Assembly: GCA_018389105.1 (NCBI GenBank)
Contig: JACATO010000925.1
Span: 496,001 to 560,000 of the forward strand
Length of the DNA stretch: 64,000 nt
Reading direction: 5' to 3'
Source of the DNA: Nautilus pompilius
Taxonomy: Eukaryota; Mollusca; Cephalopoda; Nautilida; Nautilidae
In this document: positions 39,501 to 51,249 of the stretch, in pieces
Numbering within the stretch: the stretch's first letter is position 1
How the letters are laid out: each line of letters begins with the position of its first letter
Translations under genes and position numbers: made by a program
The notes under the pieces: model-generated
Database searches by the model: none
Told to the model about the DNA's origin: nothing
What the model saw: only the letters and a program-made list of their open reading frames with translations

Positions 39501-42070
39501 TTGTTCATGCATACTCGGGTAATTTTTTAAGATGATCATATGACATTGCAGTTGTGGCTCCACAAAACTGAGAAAATAAAGCTTTTTTTATTAATTGTAA
39601 TTGGAATATGTGATACTTAAAATGCAAAATCTAGCTTCTGGCCTAACAATGCGCGAGACACATTAGAGTTAGTATTCGTCTTTACTGGCTCTTCCAGATT
39701 ACAGGAGAAGATTGCAGAAACGTAATGGATACATACATGAGTATGTATAAACATTGACGGCCATGATTGATGATTCACATCTGAAAAAATTTCCATACAA
39801 TTTACATAATTAATTTATTAGAACATACACATCTACTAGCATATGACTATTAAAACACATAAAGGACAAAAAAAATTGATTATACTGAATTGGAACTTTG
39901 ATCATGCAACGTTTTTCTCAAAATGTTCTATTAGGCTTTAGTTCACAGTCTACTTACTGCCTTTGTGTTTTCTCCCACTTGTTTTGCATTTATTTAGAAA
40001 CTCATTGGATGTGGATTAAAACTGTTCAAGCAGCAGTCTGTGAGTTAGCATTGTTGAGTTCAGTTTTAGCTTTAGAACAGTTAATGAAAAATGTACATGG
40101 TTAACTCAGCTTGTTCACAGACCCACCTCCTCTGGAGTTCGCATCTTGGTCATAGCTTACATTAGGAACAAACAGTTAGTTACAAGTCTAAAAGTATGTT
40201 GGAACTGACTCACCGCCATATTTGGTCTGCTACTTGTTTCAGATAATGGCTATAACTCATGTCCGCAGATATTAGTTGTTGATCTTTTTTTTTTTATCTA
40301 TTTAATGAGCATCTCGGTATGTCAATAATCTAGTCTAATAACTTGATAGGATGGACCATTGGCACTCCTCAAATACACAACCGCTATAGCTCACCACAAG
40401 AAATAGGGGATTTTTTTTTTTTTTTTTACACTAAGATGACATAAGAAATTATTGACTCTTTACTTCCTAATGCTATCAAGGGGAAGATAACCTACCAATT
40501 TTGGTTTGTTAAAGATTTTAATCATGAAATATTTGCTTATAATTATAAAACACTGCATCCGCAAGCTTCTCACCAGACCCAAATAGGAGTATTTACAGTG
40601 GCATCTTTTCCCTCCCCTTTATGGAAAGGAAGCTGGGATATTTTGGAGCTCTGAAAAAACTCCAGGTTATTTATCCATGTATTTATTAGTGAAGAGCTTC
40701 CATGATTGATCTGATTTTGAGCCTTGAAACTATTTAATAGAAAGTTAGAGAACATTCATCGTTGTGCAGCATTAATATTGATTTTCGCCCTGACAATAAT
40801 TGAAATTGGCACGCAGTAGCCACAGATCTGCGAAGGCTGATATGATAGATCTGTTCTTTTCGGGACCCATCTTGTGGCACCCTAACATTTTCATATACGC
40901 ACATATAGATATGTTAATGTTGCTTTTGGTCAATCTTCCCAAGTTTAAGGTGGTCACAAAGTGGGGAAAATTCTGCGGCTTCTACTTTTCGAAACACAAT
41001 GGAATAAAACGAAGAAAAATTACAGTGTTAATAATTCCTACCCTAACCCAACTCCGCACTTAATAACCACTGTTCTTTACTGCCAGCACATCTTAAAACA
41101 CACAACTTCCATGCATCTTCTTGGCCCCTTCTACTACTATGAAATGGTTTTTGTAGAATAAATGGGAAATTTTTAATTAGACAAATTGTTTTTAATTGAA
41201 TGCAGATATTCTGGCATAAAACTTTTGTTTCTTTCAGATTTTGTGTAACACTGTTGAAATTTAAGTTTGTGCAAGTATTTAAAAAAAAATGGCCTATCGT
41301 TCAGCCATCGATTGGTTACGATTAACCCTTTGGTAATGATTGATCTCGCTGGTAATGTTACTCCCTGAGTCACGTAAACAATGATTCGAAGTCCCCCCAC
41401 CCAGGACGATAATGTTCGTAGCTCCCCAATGAAGTTTCCATTATGTGCGCACCTGTTTTATTTATTTAAATAAAATAATTTTAAAAATTTATTTCATCTT
41501 TTCTTTGTATTAAATTATAAGTAAGCTTTCATCTTTAACATGTTGGGGGTGGTGGGGGTGGGGGGTCAAAAGGAATAATTGATAATTTTCGTTTGTTTTT
41601 ATGCCCTGCAATCCAGGTTAAAATGAGATTCACTGAAAATCAATTTAAAATCTAACCGTAGTAATGGCGACAGCAGATGGAAAGAATCTCTGGAGATTCA
41701 TCCGTGACGTTTAAGGATTTCAAAACAGAGTTGCTTGAAAATCAATTAAAGAGGGAGAGAAGAGGGATTAATGTTAAAAATAAAACTTTGAATACAGTGC
41801 CAATTTAAATTTTTTTTTTTTTTACTTTAAGAATCCAGTAAAAGATAATTTATTTTTTTTTTTTTTTTTTTTTTTTAAATGAACAGCTGGTTTTCCCCAA
41901 CCAATGAACCACATTTCAAATAGATGCAATAGGTACATTGTTTCACTGTGATGATTAAAAATACGTAGAAAATTTTGGGTAGGAGTTTGAATAGATTTCT
42001 AAATTGAAAGAGGAAATGAAAATTTTTTAACAAAATAAACTAGTTATTTTAACTTAATTTCCTCCCAGTG
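30504..42070. other. gene-free AT-rich DNA upstream of receptor exon
   Basis: No coding exon or RNA gene is supported. It may be the receptor's 5' intron or intergenic DNA. A segment of about 45 bp with AAGGCTTCCATT is duplicated imperfectly at about 32101-32175. An (AT)n run lies at 39458-39470, and a run of 24 T ends at 41876. Confidence 0.45.
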
Positions 42071-42240
42071 TATGTGCGCGCGCGCACGCACACACACTCA
42101 CTCACTCACCACACTTACACTCACTCACTCACTCACACTCTCTCTCTCTCACACACACAACACACACACACTTACACTCACTCACTCACTCACTCTCTCT
42201 CTCACACACACACACACACTCTCCTCTCTCTCTCTCTCTC
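42071..42240 (+). repeat. compound CG/CA/CACT/CT microsatellite
   Basis: It begins with TGTGCGCGCGCGCACGCACA, then alternates CACT, CA and CT blocks, with the CACT-CT-CA pattern occurring twice. The left part is alternating purine-pyrimidine (Z-DNA-prone) and the right part is polypyrimidine. Open frames on the plus strand here are repeat artefacts. Confidence 0.95.
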
Positions 42241-42865
42241 TGACATTTGAATTGCTAGAAGGAATTCCAGAATCCAATATCTACTAATTGGATTTAATGT
42301 TTTTGACCTGTTCATATGACTGCATAAGATTGTTGGACTTCTGATGATCAGCATCTCTAAAACTAAAGGCAGTAAAGGGGGAAAATCATTTCATTAAATA
42401 TATTTTAGTTTAATGATGATCTTGCAGGCCCATAGATATGGAGTTTTCCTGACAAGTGGACTTCATCTGATGTATGCTGCCTAATGTTTAACTGGCTCTA
42501 ATGTTCGTAAGATTTTAGCTGGTGACCCCATGTAGCTATCAATTTAAATATTGACCTGTTCTATCCCTGACATAATATTGTCAGCCACCCAGAAATCAGC
42601 AGTGATTCCCAGACTGGGTAGCTGTAATTGTTTGAAGCATTCTTCATACCCTGTGATTATTCTTAGCATTGATCTTTGGAGTAAAATATTTAATCCTTTC
42701 AAGATTATGTATATTCTTAATGAAATAGGAATTCCATGATTGTACAGTATAGTCCAGAACTGTTTGATTATGCTCATTATCCTATATGTCGTTTGCTTTT
42801 ATGTGATCAAATTTCTATAGCATTTTAGTGAATCTATGATAACTCCAAGATCATTTTCATCTATA

Positions 42866-43107
42866 TACAGGGTGTCCGTAAAGTTACTATACAGTCTTAC
42901 AAGTTACTGGTCGTTGTTTCAATGCCGGTACGATGACATTTCTCAGTTTGTCCAGGTACCTTTCTCCTGTAACAGTTCCGTCGAAGAACTGTGGACCCAC
43001 AATTCCATCAGACGATATTCCTGCCCAGACAGTTATTCCAGGCTGGTTCAATTGGGACGTGATCGTAAACTGGTAAGACTGTATAGTAACTTTACGGACA
43101 CCCTGTA
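42866..43107 (-). mobile_element. 242-bp internally deleted Tc1/mariner-type element with long perfect TIRs
   Basis: The two ends are perfect inverted copies beginning TACAGGGTGTCCGTAAAGTT and, including the flanking TA, identical over 37 bp (42864-42900 against 43073-43109). TA flanks both sides (42864-42865 and 43108-43109), the target duplication of the IS630/Tc1/mariner superfamily. Between them, on the minus strand, is about 50 codons of open transposase sequence from 43048 down, including ITVWAGISSDGIVGP and TVTGERYLDKL, typical of the catalytic domain between the first and second acidic residues. The element is therefore a deletion derivative that kept both ends and could be mobilised in trans. 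Identical ends suggest recent activity. Confidence 0.9.
42898..43048 (-). pseudogene. transposase fragment inside the deleted element
   Basis: This open minus-strand stretch reads NQPGITVWAGISSDGIVGP, then QFFDGTVTGERYLDKL and RNVIVPALK. The WAGI-S-GIVGP-FFDGTV-G-RYL pattern is characteristic of Tc1/mariner-type DDE transposases. It has no start codon, no N-terminal DNA-binding domain and no C-terminal acidic residue, and it runs into the right-hand part of the element. It is non-functional by itself. Confidence 0.8.
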
Positions 43108-43595
43108 TAATAATATTGTATAATTACCTAATTTACCATTCTTATTAGAACTGTTTTGACACAGCTACTTGGTAGCATTGAGTGTTATTTGCCATTTACA
43201 AGATCATGTATGAAATTGATTTAAATCTGCCTGTAAATTAATTGTATCACTATCATTTACTTTACCATATAAGTTAGTATCTACTCATGAGCTACATTAC
43301 TAAAACGTCAAACAGTCAAACAAAATGTATACATCTACTCGTGTAATACCCTCTCCACACACACACACATGTACACACTCACTCACTTTGGTAATCTTTG
43401 TTAAACATACAAATATGTATGGTACTCTAGCGATTTAGATACTGTGACAGTGACTCATCAATACTTGAACTCTGTGATGTAGGTGGTTGGTATTCTAACT
43501 GAAACAAAGGTTTTTTTGCCAGAAAACATCAAGTATGAGGCGTAAGAGTGTTGGTAAAACAAACCCAAGTCAGAAACATTTCTAAAGATCAAGAT
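43108..43595. other. non-coding spacer with CA/CACT microsatellite
   Basis: No gene is seen. A short CA/CACT run lies at about 43355-43387. Confidence 0.5.
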
Positions 43596-43740
43596 GATCA
43601 TGTCTGTCTTGTTTAAGTCTCAGGATTAACAGTATGCTACAGCTATACAGATTGTGTCTGTTGATCATGTCTGTCTTGTTTAAGTCTCAGGATTAACAGT
43701 ATGCTACAGCTATACAGATTGTGTCTGTTGATCATGTCTG
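43596..43740 (+). repeat. 67-bp tandem duplication, 2.2 copies
   Basis: GATCATGTCTGTCTTGTTTA starts at 43596 and 43663. The two 67-bp copies are identical, and a third copy begins at 43730 for 11 bp. The absence of divergence implies a very recent event. Confidence 0.97.
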
Positions 43741-44564
43741 CATGAACTCGCCACCATGACTACATAGCCTTGTAAATGCCATTTGACATTTACTTATGTA
43801 TATACTTCAACAAAACTTTTTTTAATATATATTAGAAAGTGATTGTGATATTGTCTTGTCCTTCCATGGGAACTTGAGCTGCGCATTGGCTAATCATTAC
43901 ACCTCTTGCGATTTAAGGGACCACAACTTCCTGTGAGCTAGTCACTTAAAACAGATTGGACTGTAGAGTTTGTCCAGAGCAGCTTACTGTCTGTTCAGTT
44001 CTATAAGAACAGAGGATCTTTAATCAGAATATTTTATAGTTTCAATTCTTTCGTTAATGGTGGCTTTTTGAAAACAAATGGTAATTTTACGGAAATAGAG
44101 AATACTAATGGCGCTAATTGCACCAGGTCTTTTGGAAAGCTGGTCTTTGCTACAGGACTGTTTTCTTTAGTTATTAAAGCATCAGAAGTTTTTCAGTATA
44201 GATGCTCATCAGAATCCAGACACATTCATCAGAATAATAAATTAAAGAAAAAAAAAAAATATTAATGGAATAGAGATATTGGGTAGTATGGAGAGGCATT
44301 TAGTTGAATTACTGCTTCCATCTTACATGCTGGTGTTGGGCAGGGGAGATTTCCACTGATTAAAGCTTCTCAAGGTTCTTTCCTCTCTGACTGGTGTCTA
44401 ATCTAAATGGACCATAAAATTTGTTATCTGGAGTCAAGCACACAGCACTTCCCCACTTTTCTCAGATCATTAGTTTTGTCCCTCAGTAACAAATTCCGGG
44501 GATTGGGAAGCAGACAGCTCAGCATGTTGAGAACTATGGCAGAACTCTTGTGGATACGATGAGA

Positions 44565-44985
44565 GCAGCTGGGTTTTGGGAAATCGGAGATATCTTGGGA
44601 TACACTGATATCAGAAAGAAAGCAGCTGGGTTTTGGGAAATCGGAGATATCTCGGGATACACTGATATCAGAAAGAAAGCAGCTGGGTTTTGGGAAATCG
44701 GAGATATCTCGGGATACACTGATATCAGAAAGAAAGCAGCTGGGTTTTGGGAAATCGTGAGATATCTCGGGATACACTGATATCAGAAAGAAAGCAGCTG
44801 GGTTTTGGGAAATCGGAGATATCTCGGGATACACTGATATCAGAAAGAAAGCAGCTGGGTTTTGGGAAATCGGAGATATCTTGGGATACACTGATATCAG
44901 AAAGAAAGCAGATGGGTTTTGGGAAATCGTGAGATATCTCGGGATACACTGATATCAGAAAGAAAGCAGCTGGATTTTGGGAAAT
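44565..44985 (+). repeat. 57/58-bp minisatellite, about 7.4 copies
   Basis: Units start with GCAGCTGGGTTTTGGGAAAT at 44565, 44622, 44679, 44736, 44794, 44851, 44908 and 44966 (the last partial). Copies 4 and 7 have an extra T (CGTGAG instead of CGGAG), making them 58 bp. Each unit contains two palindromes, GAGATATCTC (GAGATATCTT in copies 1 and 6) and TGATATCA. Because 57 is divisible by three, both strands stay open over stretches, but the 58-bp copies shift the frame and no start, domain or splice context is seen. Confidence 0.96.
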
Positions 44986-46764
44986 AAAAAAAAAAAAGCA
45001 TGAAAAATATTAACTCTCCACTAAAAGAAATATCTTGAAAACATGCATTGCTGATTTATTGAATATATTACTGATAGCCAGTTTAGATTTTAGGATGACT
45101 GATGCTAACTAACTAACCAACCCTTTGTATTCTAAAATCACCTGCAGTTTTTACTACTTTAACAGTTTACGTAGGTTATTCTACACCACCATCTTCATCG
45201 TTCTCTCAGCATGAAACCCGAAGCCTCTGTGCCAAGAGACTGGAAATTTGTGACTTGTTCTCAGTTATTGAGATGAAGGGTAAAAAAAATGAAAATGAGT
45301 CTGAATTGATTCTATGATGAGCTTGTGTGCATGCATGGTTGGGATTAACCGGTCCATCTGAGTATTAGGAATAGTGATCATGAAATTGAAAATAGTTTTT
45401 TTTTTTCTAAGCTAATTTAGACAATTTTTATATTTGAGAAAAATCCGTACAAATGTCGGATCCCTAATAAATGAGAAAGAAGAGAAAGCTGAAAGGATTG
45501 ATGATGATGATGATGATGATCATTTATCCTTATTCAGCAGTTTATTAATGTCTTCTGTAAATGTGCAAAATTGTTGCTTCTTTTTTCCTTCTTCAGTATT
45601 TACTTTAAGTTAATAGCAAATGTAGAACTTTTGAATATGTTAGAAAACCAACCAACAACTTTACTCGGTACCTAAAGCGAGAACAAACAGCTCTGAATCT
45701 ACCCTGTTTTATAAGGTAACCACGTTTTTTCATTACGAATATGTTTCAAATTCAACCAGACTATTAATCACGGGTCTGTGCAGCAGCTGAATGAAAAGTT
45801 AACACCCGTAAGACCAATAAAGTGTAAAGGTAATTGGGTCAGAGGTTAGAATTTTTTTCAGCGATAATTTTCGGATTCAGTATCATTATTCTGGTAGCAC
45901 ATTCAGATGTAATCAATGGCTGCAGACGGTGAAGGTCGAGAAACTAGTATAGTTCTAACCTACTGATCACTTAGAGAGAAAGCTGTGCTGTATCCGTAGA
46001 TATTTTCCGAGACAACAAAAGCACAACCGACAGCCCCTGTATAATCTTCAAAGAATAAGGCCATGAGAGAATACTCCCATCACTATACTGTTTTCTTTCC
46101 TTCTCCTTTTTGATGTGGACATTTTTAGCGTATAGCATCCATCCAATAGTTACTATTTACTGCTCTGTGTAGTTTATTCTAGAATCTCGATGTTTGAGCA
46201 AACTGAAGTTTCTGCTGTTTTAAAAGCTATTCTGCTTCGTGAACGGTTTTTACAACTGTTTTTTTGAGCAAGACCAGCTGCTTTTAAAGATTCAGTTTCT
46301 CTGTGAACAGGTGTTTGACTACTAGTCTTGTACTGGTGTATTTATTATAAACTAGCTAATAAAAACAACACCTCCTGGTGTTTTACTGAGAACTAATCAA
46401 TGACCCCCCAGTGATGTAGGGTGTGCCATTACTATTGAAGAACTGATCCAGCTTTATATATATTCCTCACCAGAAAATTTTTTTTTTTCATTCAAAATTT
46501 TGATAATGTCTCTGCAAAATTTCTAAAAAAAAAAAAAAAAATCATCTTTGGGCCAAACTCTGTAATGTGTCATTAATAATTCTAGGAAATCTCTCATTAA
46601 CCCTTGCAAGATACCTATGTGCTTAGTTGGTGAGCTTCATGCTCAAACTGCATTCTCCAAAGGGGGGTCTAATTGTGGGTACGGAGGAGGAAAGAAGATG
46701 AAGAGGGGAAACTACCTCTCCAAAAAATAAACAAGTTGGCAGTGATAATGCAATGAGAGCGCTA

Positions 46765-46854
46765 TTTTTTGCCCAATCCACCATGACCATGCTCACTGGT
46801 GCGTATCAATTTTTTGCCCAATCCACCATGACCATGCTCACTGGTGCGTATCAA
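46765..46854 (+). repeat. 45-bp perfect tandem duplication
   Basis: TTTTTTGCCCAATCCACCAT starts at 46765 and again at 46810; the two 45-bp copies are identical. Confidence 0.97.
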
Positions 46855-49839
46855 TATGTTCCTCTCCTGTAACTTATTTTGCGGATATTTTTTGTCATTT
46901 CTCCCTACCAGAAAAAAGCCCTGCAGATATACATGGGTCTAATATGTGTGGCCACAACTGTTAGCATTTTATTTATTGATACTGTGACTTAGCATACCGA
47001 AGATTTTGCTGGCTTTGAAAAGGGCCCTTTCTCTGTTTTCCACCTCTTAAAGGTGTTATCTGTAGTAATTCCTTAACACTCCTTTTGCTAAATTGTGGCA
47101 TCGTTTACTCCATACGTGTAGTTTATCCCAACCGTTCCCAAGACATCTGCATTTGGAAGCAGTAAATTTCCTATGCTGTCTTGTTTGACTAGTTTACTAA
47201 AATACTCAAACCAGATTGTACACTCTTAACATCATCTTTACCTTTTATTTTAGTATCACTGGTTGTCAGAAAGTCTAGAATAGGCATCTGCATGTATTGG
47301 AAAAAAACACAAACCACTTTACAGACCCATGAACTAAAGCCTCTGGTTCGCCAGTGCCTCTTTCAGAATCTCAGCTATTGAGGTACTCTTCAGAGCAGCT
47401 CTGACCATATTACGTCAGTAGTTCAGTTCATAGTGAAATGTTTCCACGTGCCAAAACTTGCATCCATTTTTGTCCAAGTATTAATGTTAGAACTGCATTG
47501 GATTTTAAATAAATATTCATTAGCTGGATTTTCTTATTGTTATTGGAGATGCATTTAAAGAACTCTTAGGACTGAATTTTGTATGTAATCATTGCTAACT
47601 TTCAATCACAGGTATCATACTTACAAATGTATTATTTTATTTCAAATATCTGATTAACATTGGCTTGTTTTAAAGCTGATAGAGCTGTCTCACTATTTTT
47701 TCTTTTAAATCCCACTGAAAGGCAATACATCTGTTGAGAGGTTGTTAAGACGTTATCTGGACCCACTGCTTTATCTATTTCGAAACAGTCATTAATTTTT
47801 ATCAGTTGGTAATTCTACCTTCTGTATTTATAATTGCATTTACAAATTCAGGTTTGGGAACAGGTTTGAGCAGGAAAAAACACACTAGCTAAAAGAAAAG
47901 GGGCTGCCAGTTTTTAAAAAAATAGTCAAGCTTCTATCTTTATTCATTATTATTAATTATTGTGTGAATTTTCATTCAATGCTATCTGATAATTTTCTCT
48001 CTTAATTTTTCTTAATATATTTGAGCAAATTTTGTACTAAACCTTTTGATTGATCTGTGTCTGCTTTTTCTTTTATGTTTATTGAAAATGATAACCATGT
48101 GCATCTGAGTTTTAAAAACAGGAAAGGAGGGGTGTTTAATTTCCAGTATAGTGCGTGCATTTAGCTTTGTCTAGAACCTTTAGAATGATACATCATTATT
48201 ACTATTTAAATGTGTCCAAGATGAGGAGATGTTTCGAACAAAGTGTTCCTTTAGGAAAGTGTAGGTTCTGGACACCCAATTGCAATACATTAATAGATAA
48301 ACAATTTGCCATTGAAAGACATGGGTAACTGGTGCAGGGTGTGTTCTGTGTACCGCATGCCTCTCAACCTAATGCTCTGCTTCAGACTAATTGATTCCAG
48401 TTAATTATGGATAAGTTTTTTTCATTAGAAACTTTACTGAGCGAAGGCTTTGTGTGGATAAATGGCAGAACTTGGCATAAATACTAGATTGATCCCAACA
48501 AACAGCTCAATATCTACTTATAATACCATTTTTTATGGTGGTGGCCATTCTCAAACTTTTAAAAGCAAAATAAACAAAAGGTATACAGTCTTAGCCTACT
48601 ACCTAATTACCCTACTAAGATATTCTGCATGACTTCCACTCCATTTTCCGCCCTTTGGGGAAAAACAAAACAGCTATTATTAATTAACTTATGTACTTAA
48701 TTGGTGGGTAAAAAATAAATAATTCCAAGAATCCATCATATTATTGATTAAATACTAATTTAAAAGCAACCAATAGTCCTGAGTAACCAGGTCCTCCTCC
48801 TCCTCCTGTGAGGATAGAACTGCTAGCTTGAAACAACCTGAAGAGTTGGGGGTACAAATGAAAGATTGAATACTTGTACCAGAGTCAGACTGGGCTATAG
48901 CACCATCACCCATTATATTGTATTTTAAACAATGAAAATGGTTAATAATTCAGTAAGTTACGTGGCTGGCTGCTGCTATTATTGAAAATCCTTCCATTTT
49001 GGATGGATGTTCTTGGCTGGTAGTGAAAACACGTATGGCAATCTTTACCATGATTGACTTTTAAAGTTTAAGGGCTACTCCCTCTCTCCTTTTAATTTTT
49101 GGTCCCTGTTTACTAAATTGTAATTTCCATTTCAGGTTAAACATATGACCGCTATTTAGCATTTGCAGACCATCTCAAGGGGGTGGTGATATGGGATTTT
49201 CATGCATATTTTGAAGACCCCCCCCCTAGAAAGGAGGGTGTTGTGAGTTCCTTGCTCAGTCCCTCCTCTTAGTCAGCCCTATAAACTCAATTTTGTCCAC
49301 GCAGCTTTGCTTGTAAGCTAAAGATGCTCTTGTTAATATTTAATTTCCCCAACCCCTTATTTGTACAATTAGAAAAAAAAAAAGACACAAAACCGATGTT
49401 TGCAATGCATTTTAACAATCAGTGCCTCAAAGAATTCAGACTGTAAAGGGTTAACTTTATTTTTCTATCATGTGGTAGAGACCCTCTTTTTCTTTTAAGT
49501 ATGTACGACAAATCTGTTTATTAGTTTGCGGAATGAAACTGATAATTAAAAAAAGAAAATGATTCATACATAAAAAAAAAACTATAGCATTTTGACATTA
49601 AACAACATAATCTTCCTCGCTTAGAGCTTAAGAAGAGCGGGACAAATCTTTTTAACATTTGCAGAAAATCAGTAATGTGATTAAGTACTCAAAGATTTTA
49701 ATTAGTTTCCTTTACTTTTTTGTATTTTACTTCTCCACTCTGCTTGTGAATTTCTTTGCCTATCATGTGGGAGACATATTTAAATAATAAGGAATGCAAA
49801 CAGGAAAATTTCAGTCAGAAATACAAATCGACAAGAGAA

Positions 49840-50290
49840 AGGAGAGCGTACCTGTGGTTAGTTCTCTCTAGTGTAGGTTTATGGAGTTTGAGGTCTAGTG
49901 GAAGATTAACATCAAACAGCAGTGGGAAGGAAGGTTGGATGAGAGTGAATTGGAGAAGACAAAATGTGAGATGCTGAACACACAGCAGCGAGAGAAGAAA
50001 CAGAAGAATGTTTGCATGTGAATAAAGCGCACACACACACAGAGAGAGAGAGAGAAAATAGAAAAATAAGGTGTGAGACAGAGAGGCCAAAGAGAGAAAC
50101 GTGGAAAATGTTTTTGTGATGATAAAGATAGGATGGAGATGGTATGTGAGGAAAAGGTAGGAAGAAGAATGGTGGATAGGAAGAATGCAAGAGAGAGGGG
50201 AGGGGAGACATTTTGAGAGAGAGATGAAAAAATTATTCTAGAAAAAAGAGATGTATAGAAACTGTTTTAAGATAGATGAGAGAAAGGGAT
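49840..50290 (+). repeat. purine-rich (GA) tract with CA/GA microsatellite core
   Basis: The plus strand is strongly purine-biased, with a core of (CA)n followed by (GA)n at 50029-50055. The open frames on the minus strand (Ser/Leu/Phe-rich) follow from this bias and are not taken as genes. Confidence 0.7.
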
Positions 50291-51213
50291 GAGAAACTTT
50301 TTTTTTTTTTTTAAGAAATTAATAGAAAATTGTTTAAAAAAAATATATATTTGGTGATGGCAAATATCTCTGGAAAGGATAGTGATGAAGAAAGTTGAAA
50401 GGGAATTAGTGTAAACCAGCCAAGCTAATCAATGAGGATTATTAACAGTGTATAAATTGGCGGTCTCCTCTGCATGAATATAGTTTTGATGGGCATAGCA
50501 AAGCATGTCAGGGTTTTTGATTGCATCTGGGAAGCTTTTCAGTGAGACTGACTGCTGGATAAATTTCTTGCTAGTCCATAGATTGGATGAGTAATTAAGA
50601 GAGAGAAATTAATAAACGAAGAAAGCATTGGAGAAATATTTGTAAAAGCTATAACAACATTCAGACCACAGGATTTTCATTGTTATCACTTTAGGGAATC
50701 AGCAGGTAGAAATAAAATTTAAAAAAAAAAAACAAAACAAACTATGTACATATTTTGTTAATTGCACTTTAGCTATAAAGGTAAAATACTGAAGGAAACA
50801 AAGCTAAAAAAAATGTAGCAAACTACTAATATCTTTAGAAAGACCTTACCTGGGTTGTTTGATTACACAAAACTCAGGTAGCATAGCCATATGAAAGAGA
50901 TCCAGTGACTCACAGCTATTTAAACCAGTTCAGTAAAATTCCAAATGATGCTAGTGCTCAGAAAGGCAGTATCAACAAGGTTTAAAAGTTCCATTTAAAA
51001 AGATAAGTGTGGTAGGAGGGGGAGAAAGGGGGGAAGAGACCAAAAGAATAGTAGTAATTCCGTAGCGTAAATCCACCTGGCAGTAGCTATCGTAGCCGGT
51101 GCTTGTGTGTACTGAATATTTTAAGTTTGTAGTGCTAACACCTGTCTGCTGGTGTGACAGGGGAGAGTTAGCTGAATCTTTGGGAAAGCTAGGAGTATCT
51201 GCTGTTTTCCATT

Positions 51214-51214
51214 C

Positions 51215-51248
<34 letters not shown>

Positions 51249-51249
51249 G
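51214..51249 (+). repeat. (CT)n microsatellite
   Basis: This is a CT run with one CCCT interruption. Confidence 0.9.

Noticed and set aside
42068..42287. His/Thr/Ser/Leu-repeat open frames
   Set aside because: They are a direct translation of the CACT/CA/CT microsatellite.
42836..43123. 95-codon plus-strand open frame across the inverted-repeat element
   Set aside because: It is a shadow of the minus-strand transposase fragment and includes both terminal repeats.
44424..44949. Repeat-encoded peptides on both strands (19-residue period)
   Set aside because: The 57-bp unit keeps frames open by arithmetic, the 58-bp copies break the frame, and there is no gene context.
49815..50211. Ser/Leu/Phe-rich minus-strand open frames
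   Set aside because: They arise from the purine-rich plus strand, and two overlapping frames are open at once.
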